Shown in pieces: positions 42,254 through 51,674 of a stretch of 64,000 nt of DNA. Positions within the stretch are counted from its first letter, which is position 1, and each line of letters begins with the position of its first letter. Position numbers and translations under genes: made by a program. The stretch is from Peterkaempfera podocarpi (GTDB taxonomy: Bacteria > Actinomycetota > Actinomycetes > Streptomycetales > Streptomycetaceae), in contig NZ_CP162102.1 in assembly GCF_042466665.1 (NCBI RefSeq), positions 434,001 to 498,000 on the forward strand. Direction: 5' to 3'. Under the pieces are notes generated by a model. It ran no database searches and was not told where the DNA came from. It saw only the letters and a program-made list of their open reading frames with translations.

Positions 42254-43549
42254 TCAGGGGGCCAGCGACTGCTGGGCGTCGCTCACCACCCGGGCGGCGG
42301 CGTCGGCCACGCTGGTCCTGCCGAAGATCACGTCGTCGTAGACCTGCTGGAAGTCGGTCTTGATCGACGAGGAGCCGCTGGGCCACAGCCAGCTGGAGGA
42401 GGGCCCCATCTTGCTGTCGACGCCCTTCTCGTAGTCGCACACGGCCTTGCTGTCGCTGGCGGCGGCGGCGCAGACCTGGGTGCGGATGTCGGTGTTGGCC
42501 GGCACACCGCGGGTGGCGCCCAGGGCCGTTCCTGCCTCAGAGTCGTTGACCAGGAAGTTCAGCAGCTTGGCGGCGGCGTCCTTGTGGCCGGAGTGCTGAG
42601 CCACACCGAAGTAGACCGGCGCGAGCGCGGCCATCCCCGACTGCGAGCCCTCGCTGGGCAGCGCCGCGGTCTTGAGGGTCCCCTTGTAGGAGGAGATGTA
42701 CGCGGTGAGGTTGGAGTCGTAGTTGATCTCCGAGGCCGCCTGGCCGAGCACCAGCGCGGAGTTCTGCGTCGACCCGTCCATCTTGGTGGTCGCCTCCGCC
42801 GAGCTCACCCCCTTGCTGCGGCGCATCTCACCGGTCATGTTCCAGAACTGCTCCAGGTCGCCCGCGGTGAAGCCGAGCTTGCCGTCGCCGGTGTAGAGCT
42901 GCTTGCCCTGCTCGTGCAGCCAGGAGTCGAACCAGTCGACGGCCCAGCCGAAGTCGGTGGTCCCGGGTGTACCGGTGGCCGTACCGACCTTCTCCATGTC
43001 CTTGGTGAACTGCTCCCAGGTCCATCCGGTGTCCGGCACCGTCACCCCGGCCTTGGCGAACTTGTCAGCGTCGTACACCAGCACCTGGGTGGTCTGGCCG
43101 CCGGGCACCGCGTACTGCTTGCCGTCGACCTTGCCGCCGGAGAGCAGATTGGCGGGCACCTTGTCGACCGTGAGCGTGCTGCCCACATATCCGCTGAGGT
43201 CGGCCAGCACATGCTTGTGCTGGTACTCGCCGAAGGTCGGGCGGTCCAGCTGCATCAGGTCAGGTGCCGCGCCGCCGGCCACCTGCGTGGTCAGCTTCTG
43301 GACGTATGCTGCGTAGCCGCTGAACTCGGTCTGCACATGGATGTTGGGATACTTCTTCTCGAACAGCGCCACGGCCTTCTTGGTCGCGGCCGCACGGTCG
43401 TCGTTGCCCCACCAGACAAAACGAATGGTCTGCGTCCCACCGCTGCTGCTGCCGCCGGATGACCCGCAGGCGCTCAGCGCCCCTGTGAGGGTGACCGACA
43501 TGGCAGCCACCGCCCCCCAGACGCCCCAGCGGAACGATCGCCCTCTCAT
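42254..43549 (-). CDS. Extracellular sugar-binding lipoprotein
   Basis: A 431-residue solute-binding protein (SBP family 1). A lipoprotein signal MRGRSFRWGVWGAVAAMSVT ends in the lipobox LSAC. The mature part begins with a Gly/Ser linker and IRFVWWGNDDRAAATKKAVALFEKKYPNIHV, and later WLHEQGKQLYTGDGKLGFT and FLVNDSEAGTALGATRGVPAN, all typical of family 1 sugar binders. ATG 43549 has GGAAGGGGAAACGC upstream. It is the first gene of the operon that runs to lacI, under a promoter with two LacI-type operators. The ligand is inferred to be a pectin-derived oligosaccharide. Confidence 0.92.
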   Translation of the reverse strand: MRGRSFRWGVWGAVAAMSVTLTGALSACGSSGGSSSGGTQTIRFVWWGNDDRAAATKKAVALFEKKYPNIHVQTEFSGYAAYVQKLTTQVAGGAAPDLMQLDRPTFGEYQHKHVLADLSGYVGSTLTVDKVPANLLSGGKVDGKQYAVPGGQTTQVLVYDADKFAKAGVTVPDTGWTWEQFTKDMEKVGTATGTPGTTDFGWAVDWFDSWLHEQGKQLYTGDGKLGFTAGDLEQFWNMTGEMRRSKGVSSAEATTKMDGSTQNSALVLGQAASEINYDSNLTAYISSYKGTLKTAALPSEGSQSGMAALAPVYFGVAQHSGHKDAAAKLLNFLVNDSEAGTALGATRGVPANTDIRTQVCAAAASDSKAVCDYEKGVDSKMGPSSSWLWPSGSSSIKTDFQQVYDDVIFGRTSVADAAARVVSDAQQSLAP

Positions 43550-43580
43550 GCGTTTCCCCTTCCTGCCCCATGGAAATTTC

Positions 43581-43592
43581 TGAATCGGTTCA
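43581..43592. promoter_or_regulatory. LacI-type operator overlapping the transcription start of the transport operon
   Basis: TGAATCGGTTCA is a palindrome with a central CG and TGAA/TTCA arms, placed just downstream of the minus-strand -10 at 43599-43604. Confidence 0.6.
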
Positions 43593-43598
43593 AGCGGC

Positions 43599-43627
43599 AC
43601 CGTAGGTGGCAGAGGGCACCCCGTCAA
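43599..43627 (-). promoter_or_regulatory. Promoter of the sugar-transport operon
   Basis: On the minus strand, TTGACG (43622-43627), 17 bases and TACGGT (43599-43604). Confidence 0.7.
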
Positions 43628-43634
43628 GGGATTG

Positions 43635-43648
43635 GGAAAGCGCTGTCC
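43635..43648. promoter_or_regulatory. LacI-family operator 1 (AAAGCGCT type)
   Basis: GGAAAGCGCTGTCC, centred on the AGCGCT palindrome, lies seven bases upstream of the minus-strand -35. The same element recurs in inverted orientation at 43851-43864. Confidence 0.65.
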
Positions 43649-43850
43649 TCAGCTGGACGGTAAAGCTTGCGCAGCCCTGCACCAGGGGGCGCCACGGCTT
43701 GCAGCCCGGTCCGACGGCCCGTCACCCGTCGCACCAAAACGGCTCTGTCCTGGGATGATGCCCTGATGATGGCTTGACTGCGCCCACACTCCCGACAGGT
43801 ACCCCGAGGCGGACACGGTGCCCAAACCTCCTGGACGGAAGTGGCCATCA

Positions 43851-43864
43851 GGACAGCGCTTTCT
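43851..43864. promoter_or_regulatory. LacI-family operator 2, mirror copy of operator 1
   Basis: GGACAGCGCTTTCT is 13/14 identical to the reverse complement of the 43635-43648 site. It lies 19 bases upstream of the plus-strand -35. Confidence 0.65.
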
Positions 43865-43883
43865 TTCACGGCTGCGCGATCCC

Positions 43884-43913
43884 TTGACAGGGCAGCGACA
43901 CGGGATTTAGATC
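43884..43913 (+). promoter_or_regulatory. Promoter of the GH35 gene
   Basis: TTGACA (43884-43889) with TTAGAT (43908-43913) 18 bases on. The -35 is a perfect match. The leader to the GTG at 44131 is about 210 bases, in which nothing else is seen. Confidence 0.6.
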
Positions 43914-44130
43914 GGTTCATCCACGGTCCGACCACCCGGCACCGCAGTCGCGACCACCCCGCCGCAGCCGCCGGACCCAACGGCCGCAGCAGCGGTCCGT
44001 TCCGGTCCCCGCGCATGCGCTGCCCTTCCCGCCCCTCCCCCGTACCCGCCGGCATCCAGCGGCAGGGGAGCCGAGGCGCCGCCCCAGTCCGATCCCGGCC
44101 TGCACAGCCGATTTCCCAGCGGAGGCACAT

Positions 44131-47115
44131 GTGGAGCTCAGCCGTAGAGGATTCACCCTGCTGGGCAGCGGTCTCGCTGCCGGGCTGGCCACCCGGTCCG
44201 GCCTGCCCCCGGAGGCCTCGGCGCCCCCGGCGGGCTCCGCGCCACCGGTCGCACAGCCTACGGGGCTGCGACCCGGCGCCGCCCGTTCTGTCGGCTTCGA
44301 CCACTATTCCGTGCTGCTGGACGGGAGCCGTATCGCGGTCTGGTCCGGGGAGTTCCACCCCTTCCGGCTGCCCAGCCCCTCCCTGTGGCGCGACATCCTG
44401 CAGAAGTTCCGGGCGAGCGGCTACAACACCGTCTGCATCTACGTCTCCTGGAACTACCACTCCCCCGCACCGGGGACCTATGACTTCACCGGCGTACGCG
44501 ACCTGGGAGCGATGCTCGACATGGCGGCCGAGGAGGGCCTCCATGTCATCGTCCGCCCCGGCCCCTACATCAACGCCGAGGTGGACGCCGGCGGCTACCC
44601 CGGCTGGCTCACCGCCACCGCCGGCACCGCCCGCACCGACGACCCGACCTACCTCGGCCATGTCGACCAGTGGCTCACCGCCGTCAACGCGGTGATCGCA
44701 CCCCGCCAGTACACCTCCGGCGGCGGCACCGTACTGCTCTACCAGCTGGAGAACGAGTACGCCGCCCACATCGGTGACGGCGCGGGAGCCCGTTATCTGT
44801 CCCATCTGTACGCCACCGCCCGCGCGACCGGCATCGAGGTGCCGCTGTTCCACAACGACAAGGGCCGCAACGGCTACTGGACACCCGGGTCCTTCCCCAC
44901 CGACGGGGAGAGCGGCCGCTACCTCTACGCCTTCGACGGATACCCCGGCCCCACCGGCGCCCCGCCCGACTGGGGCCTCTTCGGCCCGGGCGGCGCCAAG
45001 GGCGGCCACCGCCAGCCCCGGCACCCCCGGCTTCCTCGCCGAGTTCGGCGGCGGCTGGTTCGACTGCTGGGGCGGCGCGGAGTTCGACGGACAGGGCTAC
45101 GCCGGCGCCAGGGCAACCCGCGACGCCGCCTATGAACGCCGCTTCTACCTCACCAACCTGGCCAACGGCATCACCGTCCACAACGTCTACATGACCTTCG
45201 GCGGGACCTCCTGGGGCTGGCTCCCCGCCCCCGTCGTGTACACCTCCTACGACTACGGCGCCGCCATCGACGAGGCCCGCAACCTCACCTCGAAGATCCC
45301 CCCGATGAAACAGCTCGGCTGCATGCTCGACGCGGTCCCGGAGCTGGCCGCGCTGGACCGGGCCTCCGACACCGCTGCCGACGACACCGCCGTCAGGGTC
45401 TACCACCTCGCGAGCCCCACCACCCCCGCGCATGTCTATGTGGTCCGCAACGACACCTCACTGGACCGCGCCTTCACCCTCCCGATGGCGACCGAGGCAG
45501 GCACCGTCACCGTCCCGGTCGGACTGCGCGCCCATGACGCCCGGCTGCTGGCCACCGGGATCGCGCTGGGCTCCCGCCGGCTGCGCTGGACCACCGCGCA
45601 GCCGATGATCCAGGACACCATCGGCCGCCAGGACGTGGCTGTGCTGGTCTCCCGCCCCGGTGACTCCGTCGAGCTGGCCCTGGCCGCTTCGCAGGCCCCC
45701 GCCGTCAGCGTCCTCGACGGCGCCGCGCAGACCTCGTACGACGCCTCCGCCGGGCTGCTGACGATCACCGCCACGCTCTCCGGCCTCACCCGTCTGCACA
45801 TCTCCGGGGACGGCCACCCCTCACCCCTGCTGCTGCTCCTGGCCGACGACGACGCCTCCGCCGCGCTCTGGCGCCACGACACCACCTCGGGCCCCCTGCT
45901 GCTGCGGGGTCCGGCCCTGCTCCGCGGGGCGCGGGTGGACGGCGCGACGGTCCATCTCACCGGGGACACCACCGCCCCGAGCGACCTGGAGGTCTGGGCG
46001 CCCGCGGGATCGAGGCCGTGCTCTGGAACGGCCGTCCCGTCCCGGTCACCATGTCGCCCTCCGGCAGCCTGACGGCCCGTCATCAACTGTCCGGCCCCGC
46101 CTCCCTCGCCCTGCCGAAGCTCACCGGCTGGCGCCGGGCCGAGGAGAACCCCGAGTCCGAGCCCGGCTACGACGACTCCGCCTGGGCGGTGGCCGACCGG
46201 ACCACTTCCCACAGCACCACCCCGGTGCCGGCGGGCGGCCCGGTGCTCTTCGCCGACGACTACGGCTTCCACTACGGCGACGTCTGGTACCGCACCACCT
46301 TCACCGGACCGGTCGACAGCGCCACGGTCGAACTCGCGTATCAGACCGGCACCCAGGGCCTCCTCATGGCCTGGCTGGACGGCGCCCCACTGGGCGCCCA
46401 CCGGATGCCCGTCCCCACCAAGGCCCAGGCCACCACCGGCACCTGGTCCGCGACCGCGGCCTTCCCGGTGCCGGACACCTCACGCGGGGACGGCCGGCAT
46501 GTGCTGGCCGTACTGGTCCGCCCGATGGCGCACGACGAGGACGGCGGCGCCAACGACGCCTTCAAGGCCGCCCGCGGACTCGTCTCGGCCGCCTTCACTC
46601 CCGGCTCCGGCTCCGGCCCGGCCCCGGCGCTGACCTGGCGGATCCAGGGCGCAGGGCCCGCCGACCCGCTGCGCGGCCCGCTCAACACCGGCGGCCTGCA
46701 CGGCGAACGCGCCGGCTGGCACCTCCCCCACCACGACGACCGCCACTGGCAGCCGACCACCCTCCCCCACACCGGCACCCGCCAGGGCGTCACCTGGTAC
46801 CGCACCGACTTCCGCCTCGCCGTACCCCACGGCACCGACGCCTCCCTCGGCCTCACCCTCACCGACGACCCCGCGCACGCCTACCGCATCCAGCTCTTCC
46901 TCAACGGCTGGAACCTCGGCCAGTACATCAACGACGTCGGCCCCCAGCACACCTTCGTCCTGCCCAACGGGATCCTCGACCCCCACGGCCACAACACCCT
47001 CGCCCTCGCCGTCCTCAGCGACGGCACCACCCCCGCCGGACCGGGAAACGCAGAGCTCACCCTGCTCGGCGCCGCAGCCGGCGGCCTCCCCCTGGAGCTT
47101 CTCCCGGCGCGGTGA
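44131..47115 (+). pseudogene. Secreted GH35 beta-galactosidase, two compensating frameshifts
   Basis: GTG 44131 (GGAGGCACAT upstream) starts a Tat signal (ELSRRGFTLLGSGLAAG). The GH35 barrel follows: SGEFHPFRLPSPSLWRDIL, RPGPYINAEVDAGGYPGWL, acid/base Glu in YQLENEYA. Near 45006 an extra C shifts the frame. The next frame carries the nucleophile region GFLAEFGGGWFDCWGG and MTFGGTSWGW. Near 46007 one G is missing and the original frame resumes with VLWNGRPVPV and two jelly-roll galactose-binding domains to 47115. Correcting both restores one protein of about 994 residues. It should remove terminal beta-galactose from pectin side chains. Whether the lesions are real or sequencing errors is undecided. 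Confidence 0.8.
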
Positions 47116-47129
47116 CCGGGACGCACAGG

Positions 47130-47170
47130 CCGAGGGTCCGCCGCGCCGTGACGGCGCGGCGGACCCTCGG
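47130..47170. terminator. Perfect 20-base-pair bidirectional terminator
   Basis: 47130-47149 is exactly complementary to 47151-47170, between the convergent GH35 and GH28 genes. Confidence 0.9.
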
Positions 47171-47190
47171 TGCGGAAGGGACGAATCCCG

Positions 47191-49635
47191 TCAGGGGATG
47201 GGGTTGAGCGCGACCGGTGGGGCGGTGACGGTCTGCGCAACGACGGGGTACCAGGCGCTGTTGCCCGAGGTGTCGACCACCCTGAGCCGGAAGCTGTAGG
47301 CGGTGGCGGGGGTGAGCCCGGTGGCCGTGAGTGCCAGGGCCGCGCCGTCGGCCGTGGCGATGCGGTGGCCGGTGCGGTAGAGCTCATAGCGGCCGATGCC
47401 GTGGTCGTCCGTGGCCGCCGTCCAGGTGAGTGCGGCCCAGGTGCTGCCCGTGCTGCCGGGCACCACGGAGAAGGCACTGCCGCCGGCGGGCGGCACCGGC
47501 GGGGTGCGGTCGGCGGTGCCGGTGGTGCGTACCCGTGCCCGGGGGCCGTCCGTGGTGGCGCCGGTGGCGTCGACCGCCTGGACCTGCACGGTGTGCACCG
47601 TGTCCGGGGCCAGACCGGTGACCTGCCCGCTGTGGGTGCCGCCGGCGAACGCGGCGGCGAACCGCCCGTCGACCAGGATGCGGTAGCCGGTGACGGCCGA
47701 GGTGTCGCTCGCGGTCGACCAGTCGAGCGTGACGGCGGTGTCGGAGGGCAATGCGGTCACGGTGGCGTGCTGCGGCCAGACGGGGGCGCGGGCGGCGTCC
47801 TCGGAGACCGCCGTCTCCGTGGTGCCGGGGCCGAAGGACAGCCCGGTGGAGTCCTGGATCTGCCAGGGGTCCGCGGTGGTGTCGAAGACGACCCCGTCGA
47901 AGCTGCTGTCCCGCAGATAGCGCAGCGAGGCGGGCTTGGCGGCGAGGAAGCGCACATCGCTGAAGCGCAGTCGCTGGTGGTAGCTGTCGGGGACCCCCAG
48001 GACCTTGATCGACTCCTGTCCGGTGCCGTCCACGGTGACATGCTGGACCGTGACATCGGTGAAGTGCGCCTTGTCCGGCGCCGGTTCGAAGGTGATGGCG
48101 GCGTTGGGGTCGGCGTAGGCGGAGGTGAAGACGAAGGCCTGGGTCCCGATGTCCTTCAGCGCGTTGTCGCGGAAGAGCACACGCCTGGCACCGCCGCCGT
48201 TCTGCGGGGCGGTCTTCATCCGCAGTCCGATGTCGGTGCCTTCGATGACATTGTCCTCGGCGGTGATGTCCTGGATCCAGGCGCCCGTGTGGCTGCCCGC
48301 CACGACCGCGCCATGGCCGCGGTGGAAGTAGTTGTCGAAGATCCAGGCACCTCCGGTGGGGACGTCCTGCTCGGCCTGGGCGCCGAGCCCCGCGGCGAAG
48401 TTCATCGCGTCGTCACCGGTGTCGAAGACGGTGCCGAAGACGGTCAGCCCGCTGCCGTGGCCGAAGTCGATGCCGTCCCCGTTGTTGATGTCATAGGTGG
48501 TCAGCCGGGTGTCGGCGACGGTGACGTCGTCGCTGTGCAGGCTGACCAGGGTGTGGTACGAGGGGTTCACGGCGGTGATGTCGCCCAGGTAGGCGTTGCG
48601 TACGCCGCGCAGGGTGATCAGGTTGGAGCGGGTGCTGTAGGCTCCGGTGCTGCCCAGCGCGGTGGCCTTCGCCACCTGTGCCTTGGCGAGGATGCCGTTG
48701 GCCTCCAGGGTGGCGGGGCTGCTCTCCGCGGAGACGGGGAAGCCGTCGGCGTCGGTGCCGTCCTGCTTCCAGCCGTTGCCGTCGATGGTGCCGCCGCCGG
48801 TGATCCTGATGTCGTGCAGGGAGCCGTAGTCCCAGGTCTGGGCGTTCAGCAGGGAGTGGAAGCGGGGGTCCGTCGAGTATGCGTACATCTGGTACCCGTA
48901 CGGGTAGTCGTCGGCGTCGGCGGAGCCCAGCAGGGTGGCGCCGGTGGCCACCTCGAAGGTGAGGTCGCTCTTGAGCCACAGCGCCCCGGTTCTGAACACC
49001 CCTCCGCTGAGCAGCACCTTGCTGCCCGGGGTGGCCGCGTCGATGGCGGCCTGGACGGCGGCGGTGTCCAGGGTGCTGCCGTCGCCCGCCGCTCCGTAGT
49101 CGCGGACGTCGAAGACCTTGGGGACGGCGGTGGTCGACTGCACGACGGAAGTGCTGTCGGCGGACTCCTGGCCGGCGCTGTCCACCGCGCGTACGGTGAA
49201 GCGGTAGCGGGTGTGCGGCCGCAGTCCCTCGGCGGTGAAGTGGTGGGCGAGGACGCGGACCTGGCGGGAGTTGGCCGGGTCGGCGTAGAAGCGGTCGATG
49301 TACGGCTGGGCCGCGGAGGCGGAGTCCTGCCCGGCGGTACCGATGTAGGAGCCGTCCCGGTAGACGCGGTAGCCGGTGATGCCGGCCCGGTCGTCCGGCT
49401 GGTCCCAGACCAGGCTGATGCTGTCCTCGTCGTACGCCAGGGCCGGCACCCGCAGATGCCCCGGGGCGCTCGGACTGGCCGCCGAGGCCGTCCGCAGCGC
49501 GGCCGGCGGCTGCGGGGAGGCCGCTGCGGCGGGGACGGCCGGTGCGGCCGCCAGGGCCGTGCCGAGGGCCAGAGCGGTAGTGAGGCAGCGGCGCAGCCCT
49601 GGGTGGGCGGACGGCCGTGATGGCGCAGGTGTCAC
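47191..49635 (-). CDS. Secreted GH28 polygalacturonase-type enzyme with fibronectin III domains
   Basis: An 814-residue exported enzyme. A signal peptide (LRRCLTTALALGTALAAAPAVPAAA) precedes a FnIII domain (about 55-165, LRPHTRYRFTVRAVDSAGQES). The right-handed beta-helix of GH28 then spans about 175-590, with the four family motifs NGDGID (NTD motif), TGDDAMNF (catalytic Asp pair), HRGHGAVVAGSHTG and IGLRMKT (RxK). Two further FnIII domains follow (about 610-700 and 720-805). GH28 members hydrolyse galacturonosidic bonds of homogalacturonan or rhamnogalacturonan. The N-terminal FnIII is typical of exo-acting forms. GTG 49635 has GAGGGAAGCCT upstream. A promoter and a palindrome lie just before it. 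Confidence 0.87.
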   Translation of the reverse strand: MTPAPSRPSAHPGLRRCLTTALALGTALAAAPAVPAAAASPQPPAALRTASAASPSAPGHLRVPALAYDEDSISLVWDQPDDRAGITGYRVYRDGSYIGTAGQDSASAAQPYIDRFYADPANSRQVRVLAHHFTAEGLRPHTRYRFTVRAVDSAGQESADSTSVVQSTTAVPKVFDVRDYGAAGDGSTLDTAAVQAAIDAATPGSKVLLSGGVFRTGALWLKSDLTFEVATGATLLGSADADDYPYGYQMYAYSTDPRFHSLLNAQTWDYGSLHDIRITGGGTIDGNGWKQDGTDADGFPVSAESSPATLEANGILAKAQVAKATALGSTGAYSTRSNLITLRGVRNAYLGDITAVNPSYHTLVSLHSDDVTVADTRLTTYDINNGDGIDFGHGSGLTVFGTVFDTGDDAMNFAAGLGAQAEQDVPTGGAWIFDNYFHRGHGAVVAGSHTGAWIQDITAEDNVIEGTDIGLRMKTAPQNGGGARRVLFRDNALKDIGTQAFVFTSAYADPNAAITFEPAPDKAHFTDVTVQHVTVDGTGQESIKVLGVPDSYHQRLRFSDVRFLAAKPASLRYLRDSSFDGVVFDTTADPWQIQDSTGLSFGPGTTETAVSEDAARAPVWPQHATVTALPSDTAVTLDWSTASDTSAVTGYRILVDGRFAAAFAGGTHSGQVTGLAPDTVHTVQVQAVDATGATTDGPRARVRTTGTADRTPPVPPAGGSAFSVVPGSTGSTWAALTWTAATDDHGIGRYELYRTGHRIATADGAALALTATGLTPATAYSFRLRVVDTSGNSAWYPVVAQTVTAPPVALNPIP

Positions 49636-49681
49636 AGGCTTCCCTCTCTGACAGGCTCAGCAGGGTGCACGAGTGTGAACG

Positions 49682-49701
49682 CCGGACATATACATGTCCG
49701 G
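49682..49701. promoter_or_regulatory. Palindromic operator at the GH28 transcription start
   Basis: CCGGACAT-ATAC-ATGTCCGG, a perfect 8-base inverted repeat, spans about +1 to +20 of the predicted transcript. GntR-type regulators often use ACATxTAxATGT-like sites. The regulator is unknown and this is not the AAAGCGCT operator of the LacI genes. Confidence 0.6.
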
Positions 49702-49708
49702 CCCTGCG

Positions 49709-49738
49709 ACCTTAGGGAGCGTGGGAATCCGCCGTCAA
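49709..49738 (-). promoter_or_regulatory. GH28 gene promoter
   Basis: On the minus strand, TTGACG (49733-49738), 18 bases and TAAGGT (49709-49714). Confidence 0.6.
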
Positions 49739-49796
49739 CAGGTGCGGAGGCATGCCGATGCCAACCGGCGCACCGGTCCGCCGATCTGAGGCTCCG

Positions 49797-50948
49797 TCAG
49801 GAGGAGAAGGCGATCGCGGTGGGGAGGGTGGCCAGGGGTGCCGGGAGCCGCAGCGGGCCCGCGCCCGGAGTGAGGGAACCCAGGACACGGGACCCCCGCG
49901 CCCCGGTGCAGGAGGGCAGCGTCGCCGGGAGCCCGTGGAAGGTGTGCCAGCCCAGGACGGCGAAGGCGATGGCCTCCTTGGCGTCCGCGGGCAGGCCCAG
50001 CTCCTCGGAGCGCAGCAGCCGGACCTTCGGGAGCAGTTCGCGGAGCATCCCGGTCAGCACCGGGTTGCGTACGCCGCCCCCGGACGCCACCAGGGTGGTG
50101 ACGCCGTGGCGCTCGACCTCCGCCGCGACCGTACGGGCCGTGAGGGCGGTGAGGGTGGCCACCAGGTCCGGCAGGGACAGCCCGGGGTGGCGGGTGTGCA
50201 CGTCGTCGAGCAGGCCGGGGTGGAAGAGCTCCTTGCCGGTGGTCTTGGGCGGCGGCAGCCGGTAGTAGGGCTCGTCGAGGAGTTCGTCGAGCAGACCCTG
50301 CCGGATGCGGCCCTCGGCGGCGATCCGCCCGCCGTCGTCGTAGGGGGCTCCGGTGGCGGCCAGGACGGCCGCGTCGATCAGTGCGTTCGCCGGGCCGGTG
50401 TCATAGGCCAGCGGCGGGTCGCCGGCCACCGTGATGTTGGCGATGCCGCCGAGGTTCAACGCGGCCGCCCGGCCGGGCAGCCCGGCCAGCAGCAGCACAT
50501 CGAGGTGGGCGACGAGCGGCGCGCCCTGGCCGCCCGCCGCGACGTCGCGGGCCCGCAGGTCGGCGACGACGGGGACGCCCAGCTGTTCGGCGATCCAGGC
50601 GGGCTGTCCGACCTGGAGGGTGCCGAGGACGTCGCGGCCGTCGACCCAGTGGTAGAGCGTCTGGCCGTGGGAGCAGACCAGGTCGACCGGTCCGTGCTCC
50701 GCCACGGCCCGCTGCGCCGCCTCGGCGAACGCCCGGCCGATACCGGTGTCCAGCCGGCAGACGGCGTCCAGCCCGACCCGGCCCGGCGGCAGTGCCTCGA
50801 CCAGCTCCCGGCGCAGCTCGGCCGGATAGGGCGTCGCACCGGTGCCCAGCACCCGGCAGTCCAGCCGGTCGCCGTGCTGGCGGATGTCGACGAGTGCGGT
50901 GTCGATCGCATCGTGCGAGGTACCGGAGATCATGCCGAGGACGCGCAC
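49797..50948 (-). CDS. anmK: Anhydro-N-acetylmuramic acid kinase
   Basis: A 383-residue ASKHA kinase. MISGTSHDAIDTALVDI (residues 6-22; MSGTSxDGxD motif), SHGQTLYHW, GQPAWIAEQLGVPVVADLRARDVAAGGQGAPLVAHLD, LNLGGIANIT, YDTGPANALID and VASGGGVRNP are all diagnostic of AnmK. It cleaves the anhydro ring and phosphorylates 1,6-anhydroMurNAc to MurNAc-6-P, the substrate of MurQ encoded at 58968. GTG 50948 has CTGGAG nine bases upstream and gives the usual VRVLGMISGTS start. It is monocistronic here, divergent from the XRE-cupin regulator. Confidence 0.93.
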   Translation of the reverse strand: MRVLGMISGTSHDAIDTALVDIRQHGDRLDCRVLGTGATPYPAELRRELVEALPPGRVGLDAVCRLDTGIGRAFAEAAQRAVAEHGPVDLVCSHGQTLYHWVDGRDVLGTLQVGQPAWIAEQLGVPVVADLRARDVAAGGQGAPLVAHLDVLLLAGLPGRAAALNLGGIANITVAGDPPLAYDTGPANALIDAAVLAATGAPYDDGGRIAAEGRIRQGLLDELLDEPYYRLPPPKTTGKELFHPGLLDDVHTRHPGLSLPDLVATLTALTARTVAAEVERHGVTTLVASGGGVRNPVLTGMLRELLPKVRLLRSEELGLPADAKEAIAFAVLGWHTFHGLPATLPSCTGARGSRVLGSLTPGAGPLRLPAPLATLPTAIAFSS

Positions 50949-51089
50949 GACGGGGGCTCCAGAGGATGCGGCCGAATGGTCTTCCCATCGTGATGCACGT
51001 TGGAATCTTCCGTCAACCCGGCTGATGGGTGTAGGAATTTGACTATCACTTCGCGGGTAACCATCGGGCGTCACCGATCGGAGGTCCTT

Positions 51090-51674
51090 GTGCGAGAGAT
51101 GCCAGTGGTGGACAGGACGGAGAGCCGCAGCGCCTCCGAGCTTCTCGGCGCCGCGGTACGGCAGCGGCGGCGCAGCCTCGGACTGACCCTGGAGTCGGTG
51201 GGGCGGCGCACCAGGCTCTCCAAGAGCTTTCTCAGCCAGCTGGAGTCGGGGCGCACCAATCCGACCCTGGACACGGTGAGCCGGATAGCGCTCGCCCTCG
51301 ACAGCACCCCCGCCGTACTCCTCGGCGCCCAGCCGTGCGGTCCCGCACGGCCGCACGGCTCCCCCGCCACCACCCGCCGTCCCGCGAGACCCGTCAGACC
51401 GCTGCCGATCGGCGCCGGCCGCTCCTATCCGCTCACCGGCCCCGAGGCGCACCGCTACGAGGTGGTGCTGTGCGACGGCACACCCGCCCATCACGAGCAG
51501 CCGGTCTCCCATCCCGGCGAGGAGTTCTGCTACGTCGTCAGCGGGCTGCTGCGGGTGGAGGTGGGCGGTCGGGCCAGTCTTCTGCACCCCGGTGAGTCAC
51601 TGCACTTCGCCAGTGAGATCCCGCACCGGTTCCGGGCACAGACCTCATCGACCCGCTTCCTGCTGGCCCTCTGA
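51090..51674 (+). CDS. XRE-family regulator with C-terminal cupin
   Basis: A 194-residue regulator. The HTH is AVRQRRRSLGLTLESVGRRTRLSKSFLSQLESGRTNPTLDTVSRIALAL (residues about 17-65). An Arg/Pro linker precedes a cupin sensor (HPGEEFCYVVSGLLRVEVGG, LHPGESLHFASEIPHRFRA). Starts: GTG 51090 with CGGAGGTCCTT upstream. It is divergent from anmK and converges, overlapping by 30 bases, on the kinase gene at 51645. Likely controls anmK or the salvage genes. The ligand is unknown. Confidence 0.87.
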   Translation: MREMPVVDRTESRSASELLGAAVRQRRRSLGLTLESVGRRTRLSKSFLSQLESGRTNPTLDTVSRIALALDSTPAVLLGAQPCGPARPHGSPATTRRPARPVRPLPIGAGRSYPLTGPEAHRYEVVLCDGTPAHHEQPVSHPGEEFCYVVSGLLRVEVGGRASLLHPGESLHFASEIPHRFRAQTSSTRFLLAL

